Origin: Powellomyces hirtus
Lineage: Eukaryota > Chytridiomycota > Chytridiomycetes > Spizellomycetales > Powellomycetaceae
DNA length: 64,000 bases
Direction: 5' to 3'
Assembly: GCA_025526995.1 (NCBI GenBank)
Contig: JAHLKG010000011.1
Coordinates: 930,001-994,000 of the forward strand
Part shown: positions 1 through 11,354 of the stretch, piece by piece
Position numbering within the stretch: position 1 is the stretch's first letter
Layout: the number at the start of each line of letters is the position of its first letter
The notes under the pieces: model-generated
Seen by the model: the letters and a program-made list of their open reading frames with translations, nothing else
Database searches by the model: none
What the model was told of the DNA's origin: nothing
Position numbers and translations under genes: made by a program

Positions 1-28
1 TGGCGTTGCGGATTTCCCCCGTCCCCAG

Positions 29-483
29 ACATGATATCGGACAACGAACCCAACGTGACCAAATTCATCGCGGTGCCTAAAGACATGTCCCAGCTGAGCT
101 GCGGTGCCTTCATTGGCGGCATCGTGGAAGCGGTCTTGGACGGATCGGGATTTGTATGTCGTCGTCATTCTTCTTTCCCCCCCCCCCCCCCCCGCCCTCC
201 ATTTGTGCTAGATCTGTTGGGTGCGGATTGTTGGCCATGTGTGTTGACATTATTTTGTTTTCTTCAATCTCCCCCTCTCCATTCACCCACCCAGCCGGCA
301 AAAGTCAGTGCCCACGCAACAGCGTCCGACCAGTTCCCCCTCCGCACCACCATTTTGATGAAGTTTGATAAATCAGGTATGCCCCAACCCCACCCTGAGC
401 CCGCGTGCTTCACGACTGCGGAGTTGTAAATGTTTTTTTTTTGTTTAGTGCTGTTACGCGAAAAAGGCTTCGAACCCCGCTAG
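29..483 (+). CDS. TRS31: TRAPP complex subunit TRAPPC5/Trs31, 3' end (partial)
   Basis: This is the C-terminal part of the TRAPPC5/Trs31 (Bet3-family) subunit of the TRAPP tethering complexes, which activate Ypt1/Rab GTPases at the Golgi. Three exons are visible: 29-153, 295-376 and 449-483 (TAG). A 3' splice site at 27-28 shows that more exons lie left of the window. The sequence matches the conserved end of the family: EP(N)VTKFIAVPKD, then GAFIGGIVEAVLDGSGF, then PAKVSAHA, then a final helix ending LLREKGFEPR, comparable to the human ...VIARDRALEGR ending. Phases are 0 and 1 and join cleanly. The methionine at 31 lies inside the family alignment and is not the true start. The first intron (154-294) contains a long run of C near its 5' end. 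Confidence 0.9.
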
Positions 484-787
484 CCCCCCGCCTCGCCCCC
501 GCACTTTGCAAATATATAGAAACCCTCGAACTTTTCCTTTTCTTTTGTATATATAGATGTTGTATTTTTTTTTGGGGGGGGGGGGGTTAAGCTGTCGGGC
601 AATGTAAGCGCCCTACACACGTTTTTTGCAATACATGTACACTCTTTCTTTTGACACTCATCATAATTGCCTAGATATCACAGCATTACAAGGACGAGGG
701 TCGAGCGGCACTCTACCCAACCTGCCGCGTCTTCTCCACCGTTCCACCCACACACGAAGACGCTTCTTTCTTGCGCACTCGGGCGGC
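484..787. other. Intergenic, convergent 3' ends
   Basis: About 300 bp between two convergent genes. It holds AT-rich probable 3'-UTR sequence of TRS31 and a G homopolymer near 575-587. I see no coding sequence. Confidence 0.6.
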
Positions 788-2692
788 TTACTCGTCGACC
801 CTGCGATCGACGGCCCACCTAAACCCGCCCAACTGCAGGCCACTCCTGGCGCGACTCTCCTTCATCTGGCGGGCCTTATCCTTCAGATCGACATTATTGC
901 GGCCCTCAAAGCGGCCGTTCGCGAGCCCTTCGTCCAGGATCATGCGCCACCGTTTCGGGCGGTTCTGGTAGCGGTACAGCCCGCGCTCGAGCTCCTCTTC
1001 GTCGGCTTTGGACCACGGGCGACGTCGCCGCGGGAGCGCGCGCGCGGTGGTCGTCGTCGTCGTCGTGAGCTGCTGCGGGCGCGGTTGCTGTTGTTGTTGT
1101 TGTTGGTGGTGGTGCCGGGGGGAGGGAGAGGAGGTGGGACCACGGATGGATGCGTGACGGAGCGTGAGTGCCCCGCTCGCACGCGCGATCTGGTGTTGCG
1201 TGGGCGAGAGGTGGGCAGAGGGTGTGGCGGGTGTAGAGCGGCGCGGGTGGTGCGAGCTTCCTTCCCCTGCAGCCATGGAGCAAATAAAAAACCCGGGGGG
1301 TATCAGTGTGGCATTCACGGCAGGAAAAAAAGGGGAAGAGTGGGTTCTGTTCTCAACACCCCCCCCCACCCCCCCCCCCCGCGCCACCACACACACACAT
1401 ACCATTTGCGACGGGCTCTGTCGGTCTACGGGAAGCGGCAAAGGAGGTTGGGGAGGCAGGGGTGTGCTTGGACCTGGCCCGCCGTCGCGCGCGGGGTGAG
1501 TAGTCATCATCTTCCTCCTCCTCCTCGCTCGCTTCATCCTCGCTATCGACAATATCGTCTTCGAGATGGCGGGCGCGATGGGTGGATCCGGCTTTGCGTT
1601 TGCGGGCATTGGGGAGGGGTTGAGCGGTTGGCTGTTGTTGTTGTTGTTGTTGTTGTTGTTGCTGCTCGGCGGGTGCTTTGCCTTTGGATGCTTTGGTCGG
1701 TTGCATTGTTTTGGGAAATTCGCGGTTGACTTCGTTGTAGACGCGTTGGATGGGGTCTTTTACCGTTTGGCTAGATTAAAAAGTGAGGGAGAGAGAAATT
1801 GAATATTCACCTTTCCCACTTCAAAACAAAGGGACAGGCGGAAAACACAAAACAAAAAAAAAAGAAAAAACAAAACAGCATGGAAAAGCATACTTGTATC
1901 GCGCCGCCGCTTCCTCCATATATCGCACAAACGCATCCACGTCCGTATGCTTTTCCACTTCCTTATCAATCACCGGTGCCGCCAACGCAAGGCGGGCTTC
2001 CTGGACCTGCTGGGCCGCCGACGACCCAAGCGGACGCCCGCGGCTGCGTTCAGGGGTGCCAGCGGGTGTGCGTGCTCCTGCGTCTGCGGGCACGGATGAT
2101 GTGCGCTGTTCACGTTCTTCCTCGTCCTCGGCTTGACTTTCTTCGGATTGCTTGTTTTGATGTGGTTGTTGTTGTCGTGCTTGGACTGCTTTCTTTGATG
2201 AGCTGGCCACTGCCACTTGCCGGCGACTAGTGCGGGCGGTGGATTCGCGTTCTTCGATGAGTTCGGTGAGTTCGCCTCTGATAAAACACACAGAAAAAAA
2301 AAACAAAAAAGAGAGGCTCCTGTCAATCTTCCCATATCCCTAACCCTAACCCTAACCCTAACCCTAACCCTAATGGAAACCACAAAAAAACAAAAACACG
2401 CAACACCACCAACGTACAACATCGCATAACTCAACGCTTGCTCCTCCTCACTGTCCTCCTCACTTGCATCCTGAACATCCTCATACCGCACTGCGCGCGG
2501 GGACGTAGCCGCTCGGCGCGTCGTCCTGCCGCCGCCGCTGCTACCACTCGCTCCCGGGCGAGGCGGAGGCGTGCTCGTTCGCGTGTGGGGTTTAGGCGTG
2601 GCTGACGATACGCGGTTGGGACGGAGAACTCGACGGGTGAGAAATCGGGTGACGGGTGTCACTGGTTGGGAGGTTGACCGGGTGGACACCAT
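788..2692 (-). CDS. Myb/SANT telobox protein, Tbf1-like telomere-repeat-binding factor
   Basis: A predicted 501-aa protein from four exons: 2692-2418, 2277-1894, 1770-1403 and 1266-788. Introns are 140, 123 and 136 bp and all phases agree. The C-terminal domain starts PWSKADEEELERGLYRY and ends with the telobox NVDLKDKARQMK. The LKDKAR form resembles yeast Tbf1 rather than the LKDKWR form of plant proteins. By family knowledge, such single Myb domains bind TTAGGG-type repeats at telomeres and at some promoters. The rest is low complexity: an N-terminal basic Thr/Arg-rich part, a middle segment with an acidic EEEEEDDD patch, and polyglutamine tracts in exons 3 and 4. No TRFH dimerisation domain is obvious. 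The start at 2692 is the first in-frame ATG. The first intron carries six perfect telomeric repeats. Binding to TTAGGG is inferred, not shown. Confidence 0.82.
2338..2373. repeat. Interstitial telomeric repeat, 6 x CCCTAA, in an intron
   Basis: Six uninterrupted CCCTAA units (36 bp). They lie inside intron 1 (2278-2417) of the telobox gene. Read on that gene's sense strand (minus), the pre-mRNA would carry six UUAGGG units. Each unit contains a TTAG that could act as a cryptic 3' splice site. The real acceptor appears to be the ATCAG ending at 2278. Confidence 0.95.
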
Positions 2693-3899
2693 GGTTGGCC
2701 GCGGGTGGGATGGAAATGGCGACAGGTGTGCAGCACACACGAACCCTAGGCTAACCCTGAGCGAAGGCTGTCCGACTGAGAACGCCGCGGGATGGCTGAG
2801 GCGAGCAGGCCTAGATGTAGGTTGGAGCTGCGGAGTTCTTGAAAACGAACGGACGGACGGACTGACTGGCTGACTGACTGCAGAGAGAAAGAGTTGCTCT
2901 GAGCATGTAGAATGCCGTTAAATGAAGATGTGGTTTGTGATCATGGTTTTCTACTGGCTGACAGTATGGTCTATCTCCATTTCTGTCGCTATAACTTGGA
3001 CAATGTACACACCGGCCACCGATGCCGCGGCCATCTACTGGATATCCCCCCACAGAGAAATACACTTGTGACTGGATAGATCAACATTGGATAGATCAAC
3101 ATTACATTCATACTCATCCGGGCATATCTTGCCTTTGGACTTGGTGGGATCGTCATAGGGCACTCGAAACCCGCTACACTGTGAAAGACCCCAGCTGCGT
3201 CTCCTCGCCACCACTGCTTCCGCCTGTACTGCATCTCTGACTTGTCCAGTGCTTTACGGTACATTGAACCGCGTGCGCATGTGTGCGGCATATGGATGGA
3301 TGGATGGATGGATGACCTGCTGACCATAGATGGAAACATCTTGCAGGGATCAAATGAGGATGCGAATTTGGGCTGTCACATTTAATGTCAATCCGCCCCG
3401 CTGCTTATCGTCGTACTTTATCCGCCCAAGCTAAACAAGTACGAAGAGTGTGTGTCGTCGCCGATTCGGAAGCGGACGCAAAGTGAACATTCAATTCGAG
3501 AAAGCACGGAACATGCATTGACAAGACAAGATTTGGAAGCGGCCCCACAAGCAGAAGGACTTGACGCCGGTTTAACAGGTACAGAATAAAATTGACTGAA
3601 GAATCAAGGGAGCGGGGGAAAGATCATGGGAAAGACTTTGTTTTTATGTTATGCGTAAAGTCCAAGCGGAAGTAACAGCCGGTTACAAGATAACAGTTGA
3701 AAGTGGACATAAGTCAGAAAAAATTCAAAGGAACGTAGACAAGATCACAGGAAAGACTTTGTTATATTATACGTAAAGTCCAAGCGCTTACAAGCCGTGT
3801 ATTACATTAGTGGAATCACCCGCATAGAAACCCCGATCCCGTACTCATTACAAATGACACACCATGTCTCGTCTCTATTGGTTTCACCACCGGATGTGA
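2693..3899. other. Intergenic region upstream of the telobox gene
   Basis: About 1.2 kb without a convincing gene. Just upstream of the telobox start, 2741-2760 has two imperfect telomere-like half sites (aaccctagg, ctaaccctga). An ATGG tetranucleotide run lies at about 3292-3314 and GACT/GACG-type repeats near 2850-2880. The short reading frames here show no codon bias. Confidence 0.5.
3621..3788 (+). repeat. Pair of ~46-bp direct repeats
   Basis: Two diverged copies, about 3621-3668 and 3743-3788, share the core ggaaagactttg followed by an AT-rich stretch and cgtaaagtccaagcg. They are about 120 bp apart in noncoding DNA downstream of the GPI-protein gene. Origin is unknown; they could be remnants of a small element or a local duplication. 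Confidence 0.75.
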
Positions 3900-4592
3900 T
3901 TACATTCCCATTATTCCAGCAAGAGCAGCGGCGATACCAGCAGAGACGACAGCGAAACCAGCAGTGAGCGCCTTGGCGGCAGCAGTGGGAACGGCAAGGT
4001 CACCGGATGTGTCGGCAGTGCGGACGTAGTTGGCAGTGGTGGTGGCAGTGCCGGCAGTGAGGGTCAATACGAGGACATCGGGAGACGAGGCAGCGCGCTT
4101 GAACACTCGGCGTTGGAGAAGAGTGGTGCTGGGGGTGGCACTGGGCGCGGCGGTGGAGCTGGAGGAGGTGGTCGTGGTGGTGGTGTTCGTAGAAACGGTG
4201 CTGTTTGATCCGGCCGGAGTTCCTGTCCCGGGAGCAGGGGTGGTGGTGTTGGCCGCCTTCGCTGTGAACGCGACGGTACCGGAGAAGGATGCAGCATCGG
4301 TGGCGGTGGAGAGCTTTTGGCCGGTGAAGGAGATGCCGTTGGCGGTGTACGGAACGGTGAACGAGGTGCACGTGCAGGGAGCCTCAGACTTTCCCATCAT
4401 GGAGACTTGGTTGATGGCGGCGTTGCTGGCAACCATGAAAACCTTGAGGCAGACTTTGTCGCAGGCGGCAGTGGGAGCAGTACCAGTGGTGGCGCCGTTG
4501 AGCGTGTAGGTTCCGGTGGTGGGAATGGCGGCCATCGAGCTGGCGACGGAGGCGACAAGAAGAGCCGCAGTGAGTTTGGTGGATCCGATCAT
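3900..4592 (-). CDS. Secreted, probably GPI-anchored Ser/Thr-rich surface protein
   Basis: A 230-aa single-exon protein. The N-terminus (MIGSTKLTAALLVASVASS, then MAAIP) is a classical signal peptide. Early paired cysteines (CDKVC, CTCTS) suggest a small disulfide-bonded head. The middle is a Thr/Ser-rich stalk with NTT and NST sequons, a candidate for heavy O-glycosylation. RRVFKRAAS looks like a Kex2-type dibasic site. The tail ends in a hydrophobic Ala-rich segment (AVVSAGIAAALAGIMGM) typical of a GPI signal. The ATG at 4592 was chosen because it starts the signal peptide. A TATA box lies about 155 bp upstream. No domain family is recognised; cell-wall or surface location is inferred. Confidence 0.8.
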   Translation of the reverse strand: MIGSTKLTAALLVASVASSMAAIPTTGTYTLNGATTGTAPTAACDKVCLKVFMVASNAAINQVSMMGKSEAPCTCTSFTVPYTANGISFTGQKLSTATDAASFSGTVAFTAKAANTTTPAPGTGTPAGSNSTVSTNTTTTTTSSSSTAAPSATPSTTLLQRRVFKRAASSPDVLVLTLTAGTATTTANYVRTADTSGDLAVPTAAAKALTAGFAVVSAGIAAALAGIMGM

Positions 4593-4744
4593 TTTCGCGT
4601 GCACAGAGAAAGAGTGAGGAAGGTGTTGTGGTGGTGGAGGTGTGGGAGTGAGAGGAAAGGAGTGATGTACGAAAATCGTTCAGACGGCGGCGAAAGGATG
4701 TAAAGAGGGAGAGAGAGGCGAGGGAAAGCCGGGAGCGAGGGCGT

Positions 4745-4754
4745 CCTTTTATGC
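4745..4754 (-). promoter_or_regulatory. TATA box of the GPI-protein gene
   Basis: On the minus strand this reads CATAAAAGG, about 155 bp before the ATG at 4592. A similar TATAAAAG element is found at a similar distance before the other two secreted-protein genes of the window. Confidence 0.55.
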
Positions 4755-6478
4755 ACAAATCGATGCCTCCCGAGCGGGCTGCCAATTTGTCTAGCGCGCA
4801 TTGTGGGCAGGCCAGGGCAAAGACGGCCCTAGCCGGGCGCCAAGCGCGAACAATACTATGACGCTTGCAGGTCCCGAGTCATTCACCTACCCGTGCTCAC
4901 GCACTAGTGGATGAGAAAAGGAGCTAAATGTGTCTCAACTCGGGAACCTTCCCGATGTGGACCGATGGCACACCTCAGTTGAATCGCCCTTCATTATTTT
5001 TCCCCCTCCCCATCATTTTGAAAGTTCTAGGCCCGAGTTGTGGCTCGCGCACGGCTGAGGTGATAATGAAAGACGCGTCGCTGAGGGAGCGGAGTTGTGA
5101 TTAGCTCATCCGCGTTGGCGGTGCAGTTTTGCCACGCGCCAAGATGTTTTGTTCACCGGCTCGGGCTGACGGAAAAAAACACATCTATCCTCCGTTTCGT
5201 GGACTGTCACACCCTGGAGACTGCTATATATCAGTGTTGGCGTACCCCATAACTATTTTGTATCACAGAAATATTTGTCATAGCAATTTGTTGCCTAGCT
5301 CTGGATGCTGGCTTGGCGCGCCCGGGGCTGGCTGGGTAGAGCCGGACGCACTATCGATTACGATCAGCGCGCTCAATCTCGGTGCTGGGCCGCCTGGGCT
5401 TTACCGAATCCACGGTACACCAGCATCATGGTCCCTCACAGCGCACATCCGGGGCAGCGCCAGATCTGTAATGAAGACGTAACGATGATGCATGCAGAAA
5501 GAGACTGAAATACAGGGAATGTCGCATGGGTGATTCTTTGTAAGCTGAAAACTATGATATGTGGCCTAATGGGGGATATCGTTGTTCTTTGGGTCCGAAA
5601 GAGTTGCGCGATGTCACACAGATTACTCTAGCTTCATGAAACGTAACGCAACAACATATACTCTATCTGTCTCACGGCACAAAGCCTCCGTTTGAGGTGG
5701 AGAAAATAGCAAATGCCTGAGTGCCAATCGACAAATGCCATGAGAAGTGGCTCCGTTTAGCAGAATGTTGACATGTACATTAGATGTTTGAGAGCGTGCA
5801 TTCTGGCCCAACGGTCAAATTGAGGAAACCAAATCTTCATCCACTGAGGGTCATCTTTCATTCTACTTTTCGAATAACTCGTTATTGAGTGCTAATTTTG
5901 TCAATAGCGGTACCGTGATGGATCATCTGTAGTTGGAGATGGCTTCGTTCTTCAGGTTATGCATCTGTACTCAGCAGATCTTACCGAGCACTTCTACAAC
6001 TTGAGATGTGCGGCTTCAACGCACGTAAACTCGGCCGCGTTGACCCAACAAGACCATGAGAGACTTCTCATATTGCGAACAATGATCCTCTGACTCACTG
6101 CGCACACAGCCAAAACCCCTGTGTTGATCTGCAGGATAGCATAGCCTCCTCTCCGTCGCCGCTCTGCTCAGAACTCTCGTTCGTACGCGCGAAACGCGCA
6201 GCTAAGCCACCAGGCCGTTCGGACTGGAATTGTCGGACACGATGACAGAGCTCTGAAATAAATCGTCGAGGTCCTAGCCTCCCAAAAACCACCATTGCCC
6301 ACGCACTTCATACATATACCACTACCTCCTGCCTGCCCTTTGGTTCTGCTTGTTTGTTTTTATCACTGAAAGAGAGGTAACATTCCAGCCTTGAAGCTTG
6401 TTGCCGAGAAACGTTCTTTGTTAGAACCGTCAGTTCGGAGGTCTTGGCCCGTTGTTGTCCAGCGAGTCCCCCGTCGTC
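4755..6478. other. Long intergenic region
   Basis: About 1.7 kb between the divergent GPI-protein and MRC1 genes. Reading frames of 60-117 codons exist on both strands but show neither codon bias nor recognisable domains. No RNA gene or mobile element is seen. Confidence 0.5.
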
Positions 6479-9400
6479 ATGCTCGCCACTCAAAAGGGTG
6501 CTTTGAAAGAATCACAACTGGAAAATGATTCAGACACTCCTCAAACCTTGCCAATTACATCTATTCGGAATCAAGATGATATGGAAGATACCCAACTTCT
6601 TTCGACAACTGAAGACACCCAAATGAGCCCGCTCAAGCCCATTCCCAGGAAGAGAATTACCCGGACATATGGAAGACGAGTGTTTGCCGAGGAGGAGGAA
6701 AAGAGGGGAAGCGATGCACCCTTAGAATTGGATGATGATGTCGGGAGAATGGATAGTGGGCTCATGCGGCTACTAGACTTACCCGAAGACACGTTTGCTG
6801 AGACGCAGGTCGGAACTATAGCAAGGATGCCAGAAACGCTGGAAGAGGAAGTTGAGGATGTGGGCTCTCCGTCTGGAGGCGAAGACGAAGAATTGGAAAA
6901 GTCTAGTGCGAGGCGAGGTTCAACTTTGGAGCGCACGCAACCGTCAGGAAGTCTTCATTCTGCGCCCAAAAGTGCCATGGAGAGCTACCACGCCATGAGA
7001 GATACGCGTCTCGAACAGCAGTCAAGCTTGAAGCTGACCGTCATGAACCGAGCCCAGACAGGTGGTGAGTCTTCTGCTGAAGATAACCAGGACGACGACA
7101 TGTCAGTATCACGAGGTCGGAATTTGAGGATCAATGCCATGCGGAGGCAGACAGGTGCGGCAGATTCAAGACCAACGCGGAAATCGGATGAACATGAGCA
7201 AGATACCTTCAATGTCCTCAATGGAGAAGACCCTACTCAACCTCCACCGTCTGACACCTTGACCAGAACCTCGGCCGAGGTCCTCTCAACGCTATTTGGT
7301 GATATAAGCGAGGACGAGGTCTCGGCATCTGCTAAGGCTGCTCCGATATCCAGGGCGCATGAAAGCTCTGGAGATGACGGAAATGACGCCATCTTGCAGG
7401 AGCACCCGGACGATGTTGTAGACTCTGATGGAAATTTGTTGGAAGAAGAGAAGCCGCCAGCCACATTTCAGCAAAAGATAAAGGTATGTGTCTTGGTGGG
7501 CCTTTAGGGAATCGGGACCCTGTGCAGTTGACTGAGGTGGAATTTCCCCAGTCTCTGTCAAAAAAGGACAAGCTGGAGCTCAAGAAGGAAACTGAGCGTT
7601 TATTGAGAAGTGAGTTTATGAGCTATTTGTTGAAGCCCGGAAGAGAGATGCTGATTAGAGTTGTTGCTCGTCAGGCACCGTTGTCGAGGCCCCGAAACGA
7701 CAAAGCAAGTTCACAGTAGATCAGTTTTTGGCAGGTCGAGGGATTGTGCGGTATGTTGGACAAAAGCTGATTTCCAAAGAATGATGTTCTCATCCTCCCA
7801 AACTATAGGAAAGCCGCGATTTACAGTCAGCCGCGTGACACTCTGATTACAACAGATACCAAGATCACCACCGAATCCCTTCATCCCAAGCCAGTGGACT
7901 CGGCTCCATCCGAGCTTTCCCGTGCCGCGAGCCCAATGTCAAAAATTCCATCCACCAATGTCAAACAACCTCCCGCAGCTGCTTCCTCGAAACCTGCCAG
8001 CAAGAAGTTGCCGTTCAAAACCGACTCAGTTGTCACGCGAGCCGAACTCCGCGCTATCGCAGAAAACAATGCAGCCGTTTCCCGCGGTCTCATATTACGC
8101 GCAGACCTAGAGGATGGTGACTTCAGCGACGACGACGATGACGACATGTTGGAAGTTGTAGAAGTGAGAGATGATGAGAAGCCACAGCAAACGTCCAGTC
8201 AGAAACTACCTTCATCACAGAGAACTCGGAAGTATGCGGACCTGAACCAGCAATTGATAGAGAGAAACCAGCGCCAAGCCCGAGCGAGACGAATGCAAGA
8301 GGAAGAAGCCGCGCGCGCCGCAGCTGAAGAGCGCCAGAAACGGAAAGAAGACAAGCGAAACGAACGACGCGCTGCCAAGGAAAAAAAATCGTTGGAGCGG
8401 GAACATGCCAAAACGGAAGACCACGGCATCGTGCATATTGAGGCTGGAATGGAAGTGGATCCTCCCGTAGAGAAGAATGATGCAGAGGACAGAACCGATG
8501 AAAATAACGTGGCCAAACCGCCGCCTATGCGTCGCTTGTTTTCGGAGGACCGAACACCTTTTGCGGAGCTGTTTCGAAGGGAAGAAACGGCGGATCAAGA
8601 TGATCCCATGCTATCGAATGAGGAAACTGGAGTTGGATCAGACAGCGAGGTTTGTTTGATTGGAATCATAAACTAGTGCTTCCAGTGTACTTACCCGGCG
8701 CATCATCTCCTTTCCCAATAGAATATTGATGTACCAAACGATGAGGTAACCCGAATTATTGGCATGGAAGTCTGCTTCCGTCACGATTCTCATAGTCATG
8801 TTCAACAGGCTGTAAACATTGATGACCTGCAGCCCAGCTCACCACAACAAAGTGCGTCAAAACCCTTGAAATTAAACTACTCATATACCGTCAACATGGA
8901 TGACATACCGGAGTAAGCGATGATGAAGTTGATAGACTGTAATGATCGTGGAATTGATCCGTCGTATAGCCTGTCAACACACGTGGAAACCGAACAGGTT
9001 TCCCCGGTTTCCAGCGTACCAGATCCCAAGAGCAAGATGGGAAGGATGAAAGCACAGGACAACAACAGCAGCGGTCCGCCACCTTTTGCGAGTATTTTCC
9101 AAAATCCCGGTGACGTTCAAGGTAGGACGTAGCTCATCAGGATGATCATGGTGATGGAGGACTCATTTGTATGCTCCTGATTCCTTAGCTACCCAGTCAC
9201 CTCCAGCAGAGATATCAAGCCTGGAGATTTCGGGCTTCGCGGTTCAACACGATGACGACTTGACAGGCTCCGCTTTAGGCGAATTAGCGGCTCCGCCACG
9301 CTTTGCGAGTATTTTTGGTAATCGAGCGCAGAAGAAAGGTTGGTGCAACATGAGAGTGCCCCATTTGTGTTGTTCCCCCTTCTCGTTCCTAAGCTTGCAC

Positions 9401-11354
9401 TCTATGACAGCAATGCCGGCTGCGGGTGCCGTGAGAGGTTCTGCACAACGTCTGAGGAAGCCAGGTGACGAACTCCATCATGGAGCACAGCAGAAGACCC
9501 AAAGCTCGCTGGGACGATCAGAGGTCGAACCCGCAGACCATTCTGAAGAGACACCTCAAAGTCCAGCAGAGGAGCAAGAAGATAACGAAGAAGATCCCTT
9601 TGCCGCCTTGCTGAGGGATGATTCTGATGATGACAGAGAAGACGGCGAAGACCTGTCTGGCAGACAACAGTCTCGGCAAGAGAAACGTGCCCGTCGTTTC
9701 GTAGACAGCGATGAAGAGCAACAGCCACATCTCCCCGCTGTTTCTAGAGTTATACCTCCGCAGGTAGTCAAGGAGGGTGACGATGATGACCGGGAATCAG
9801 TAGCGAGCTCGCAAGTCACAGATGAGGAGATTGGACCCGAAAGCCAGGAGCTTGATGCAGATGCTGGCGGAGGTAGCGCAGAAAACGGCGAGGAGCACGC
9901 CGATGATGATGCAGTCCACCGTCCCGCTTCCGTTCTTTTAGCACAACAACCACCAAGAGAAAGGAATGCATTTGTTGAAACGGAAGCTTTTGAGGAAGAA
10001 GATGAGTTCTTTGGACTGGGTGGTGCTGACGGGGAAGACAACGGCGACAACGATGCAGCGCTGGACCAAGATCTCAAGGATTTGGTTGTTAGCGACGATT
10101 CAGACGTTGAAGGCTTTGCCGATGTGATGGAACTGCACAGACAACAAGCACAACAAGATCACGAGAAGGGCATCACCGAGCTGCTGAACGATGTCACCAC
10201 CGGAAATTTGCGGAAGCGGAAAGCACGCAGAAGCAGGAACGGTGGAGGCGGGTTTATCGAGGACAGCGACGAGGATGATGATCTCCTTCTTGCCAAGATT
10301 CGGGGAAAGCATTGGGTCCGCGATCATGATGCGGAACCTGAAGAGCCAGGACTCATTTCTATGGCTGTGAATCCTGAAACTAAGGCCTTTGCAAAATGTT
10401 TTGAAAACACGTGTAGTGTTAAGGATGGGTTCCTGTCCAGTGACGAGGATTTGAGGGATGAGGATGCACCGAAAGTGAATGTTTTGCGTACATATGGACG
10501 AAAGAAATCTGATGAGAGCGGGAGAGAGGCTGATGAGAGTGGCGAAATATCTAAATCAAAAGCAATGGTAGGTGGGACTGGGGCTCGAGCACAACAATCT
10601 ATGAGCTAATCCGCATCGCAAAATAGCGTGCAAAATTCCCTCGCTTTGGTACATGGCCGCTGGCCAAGAATGATGAAATGGTTATGGAAGAGCAAGCCGA
10701 TGAGGAGGATCCGATGCAAGTGATTGACATCGACGGGCCTGGTGAAACCGCCGAAGAAGGGTTGATGGAGGTGGACCGGTTAGGGGTCGATGTTTTGAAG
10801 ATGATGCAAGAGCGCAAGAAAGCAGCCATTGGCGGCATGCTGGGTGATGCGCCGAAAGGGGATCGAGTCAACCTGGTGAGCTTTTCATTTTTGCAGGCTA
10901 GGCGCCCATACCTCGCTTTCACTGACTCGCTATAAATCAGCTGACACGGACCCAGGACTCTACCCGCATCTTCCGCAAGCGCTCATTCCTCGAAGACCGA
11001 TCACCCTCCGCGAGCGGCACCCAAGGTATTTCCTCCACATCCCCAACCAAGAAGAAAAAGATGCGCCACTCGTCCTCTATGTCCGGATTCGGCGCGCTGG
11101 AGAAATCAAACGACGCCGGCGGTGGGCGACGTGGAATGGGATTCAAGATTGGTGTCGCCCCACCGCTCTTAAACACCAACAGTAACAGCAGCAGCATCGA
11201 TGACCGCGATGCGTCATCCTTGCTTGCTGCGGGTATGAACTCGAATGCTGGAGGCGCAGCAGCTGCGAAGAAGAAACGGGTCAAGGCTGAACAGCAGAAC
11301 CCTAATAGTAAAACCTTGGGCGGGTTCTTGTCCAGACAGACTAGCTTTAGATAG
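6479..11354 (+). CDS. MRC1: Mrc1/claspin-like replication checkpoint mediator
   Basis: A 1409-aa protein from eleven exons: 6479-7483, 7552-7609, 7675-7750, 7809-8649, 8722-8745, 8809-8912, 8970-9121, 9189-9338, 9411-10567, 10627-10875 and 10941-11354. Phases agree throughout. The MRC1-like domain is clear at about residues 990-1110: acidic EEEDEFFGLGGADGED, then a helical segment, then ITELLNDVTTGNLRKRKARR and FIEDSDEDDD. By family knowledge, Mrc1/claspin travels with the replisome, couples polymerase to helicase and activates Cds1/Chk1. The rest is acidic and Ser-rich with a Lys/Glu/Arg helix near residues 450-510. Short repeats PPPFASIFQN and PPRFASIFGN each sit just before an intron, with a related TPFAELF upstream. 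The 63-bp intron 8746-8808 is a multiple of three with no stop, so it may be retained. Confidence 0.88.

Noticed and set aside
174..194. C homopolymer in the TRS31 intron as a structured element
   Set aside because: Homopolymer C and G runs recur at several noncoding places and are prone to assembly error; nothing specific supports a function.
626..1729. Plus-strand 367-codon open frame
   Set aside because: It is the antisense shadow of the telobox gene; the minus strand has the Myb domain and consistent splice sites.
2741..2760. Extra telomeric array upstream of the telobox gene
   Set aside because: Only imperfect half sites (aaccctagg, ctaaccctga); not a true repeat, so noted only in the intergenic entry.
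3292..3314. ATGG tetranucleotide run as a CRISPR-like or regulatory array
   Set aside because: A simple microsatellite with no spacers; similar GACT and AC runs occur elsewhere in the window.
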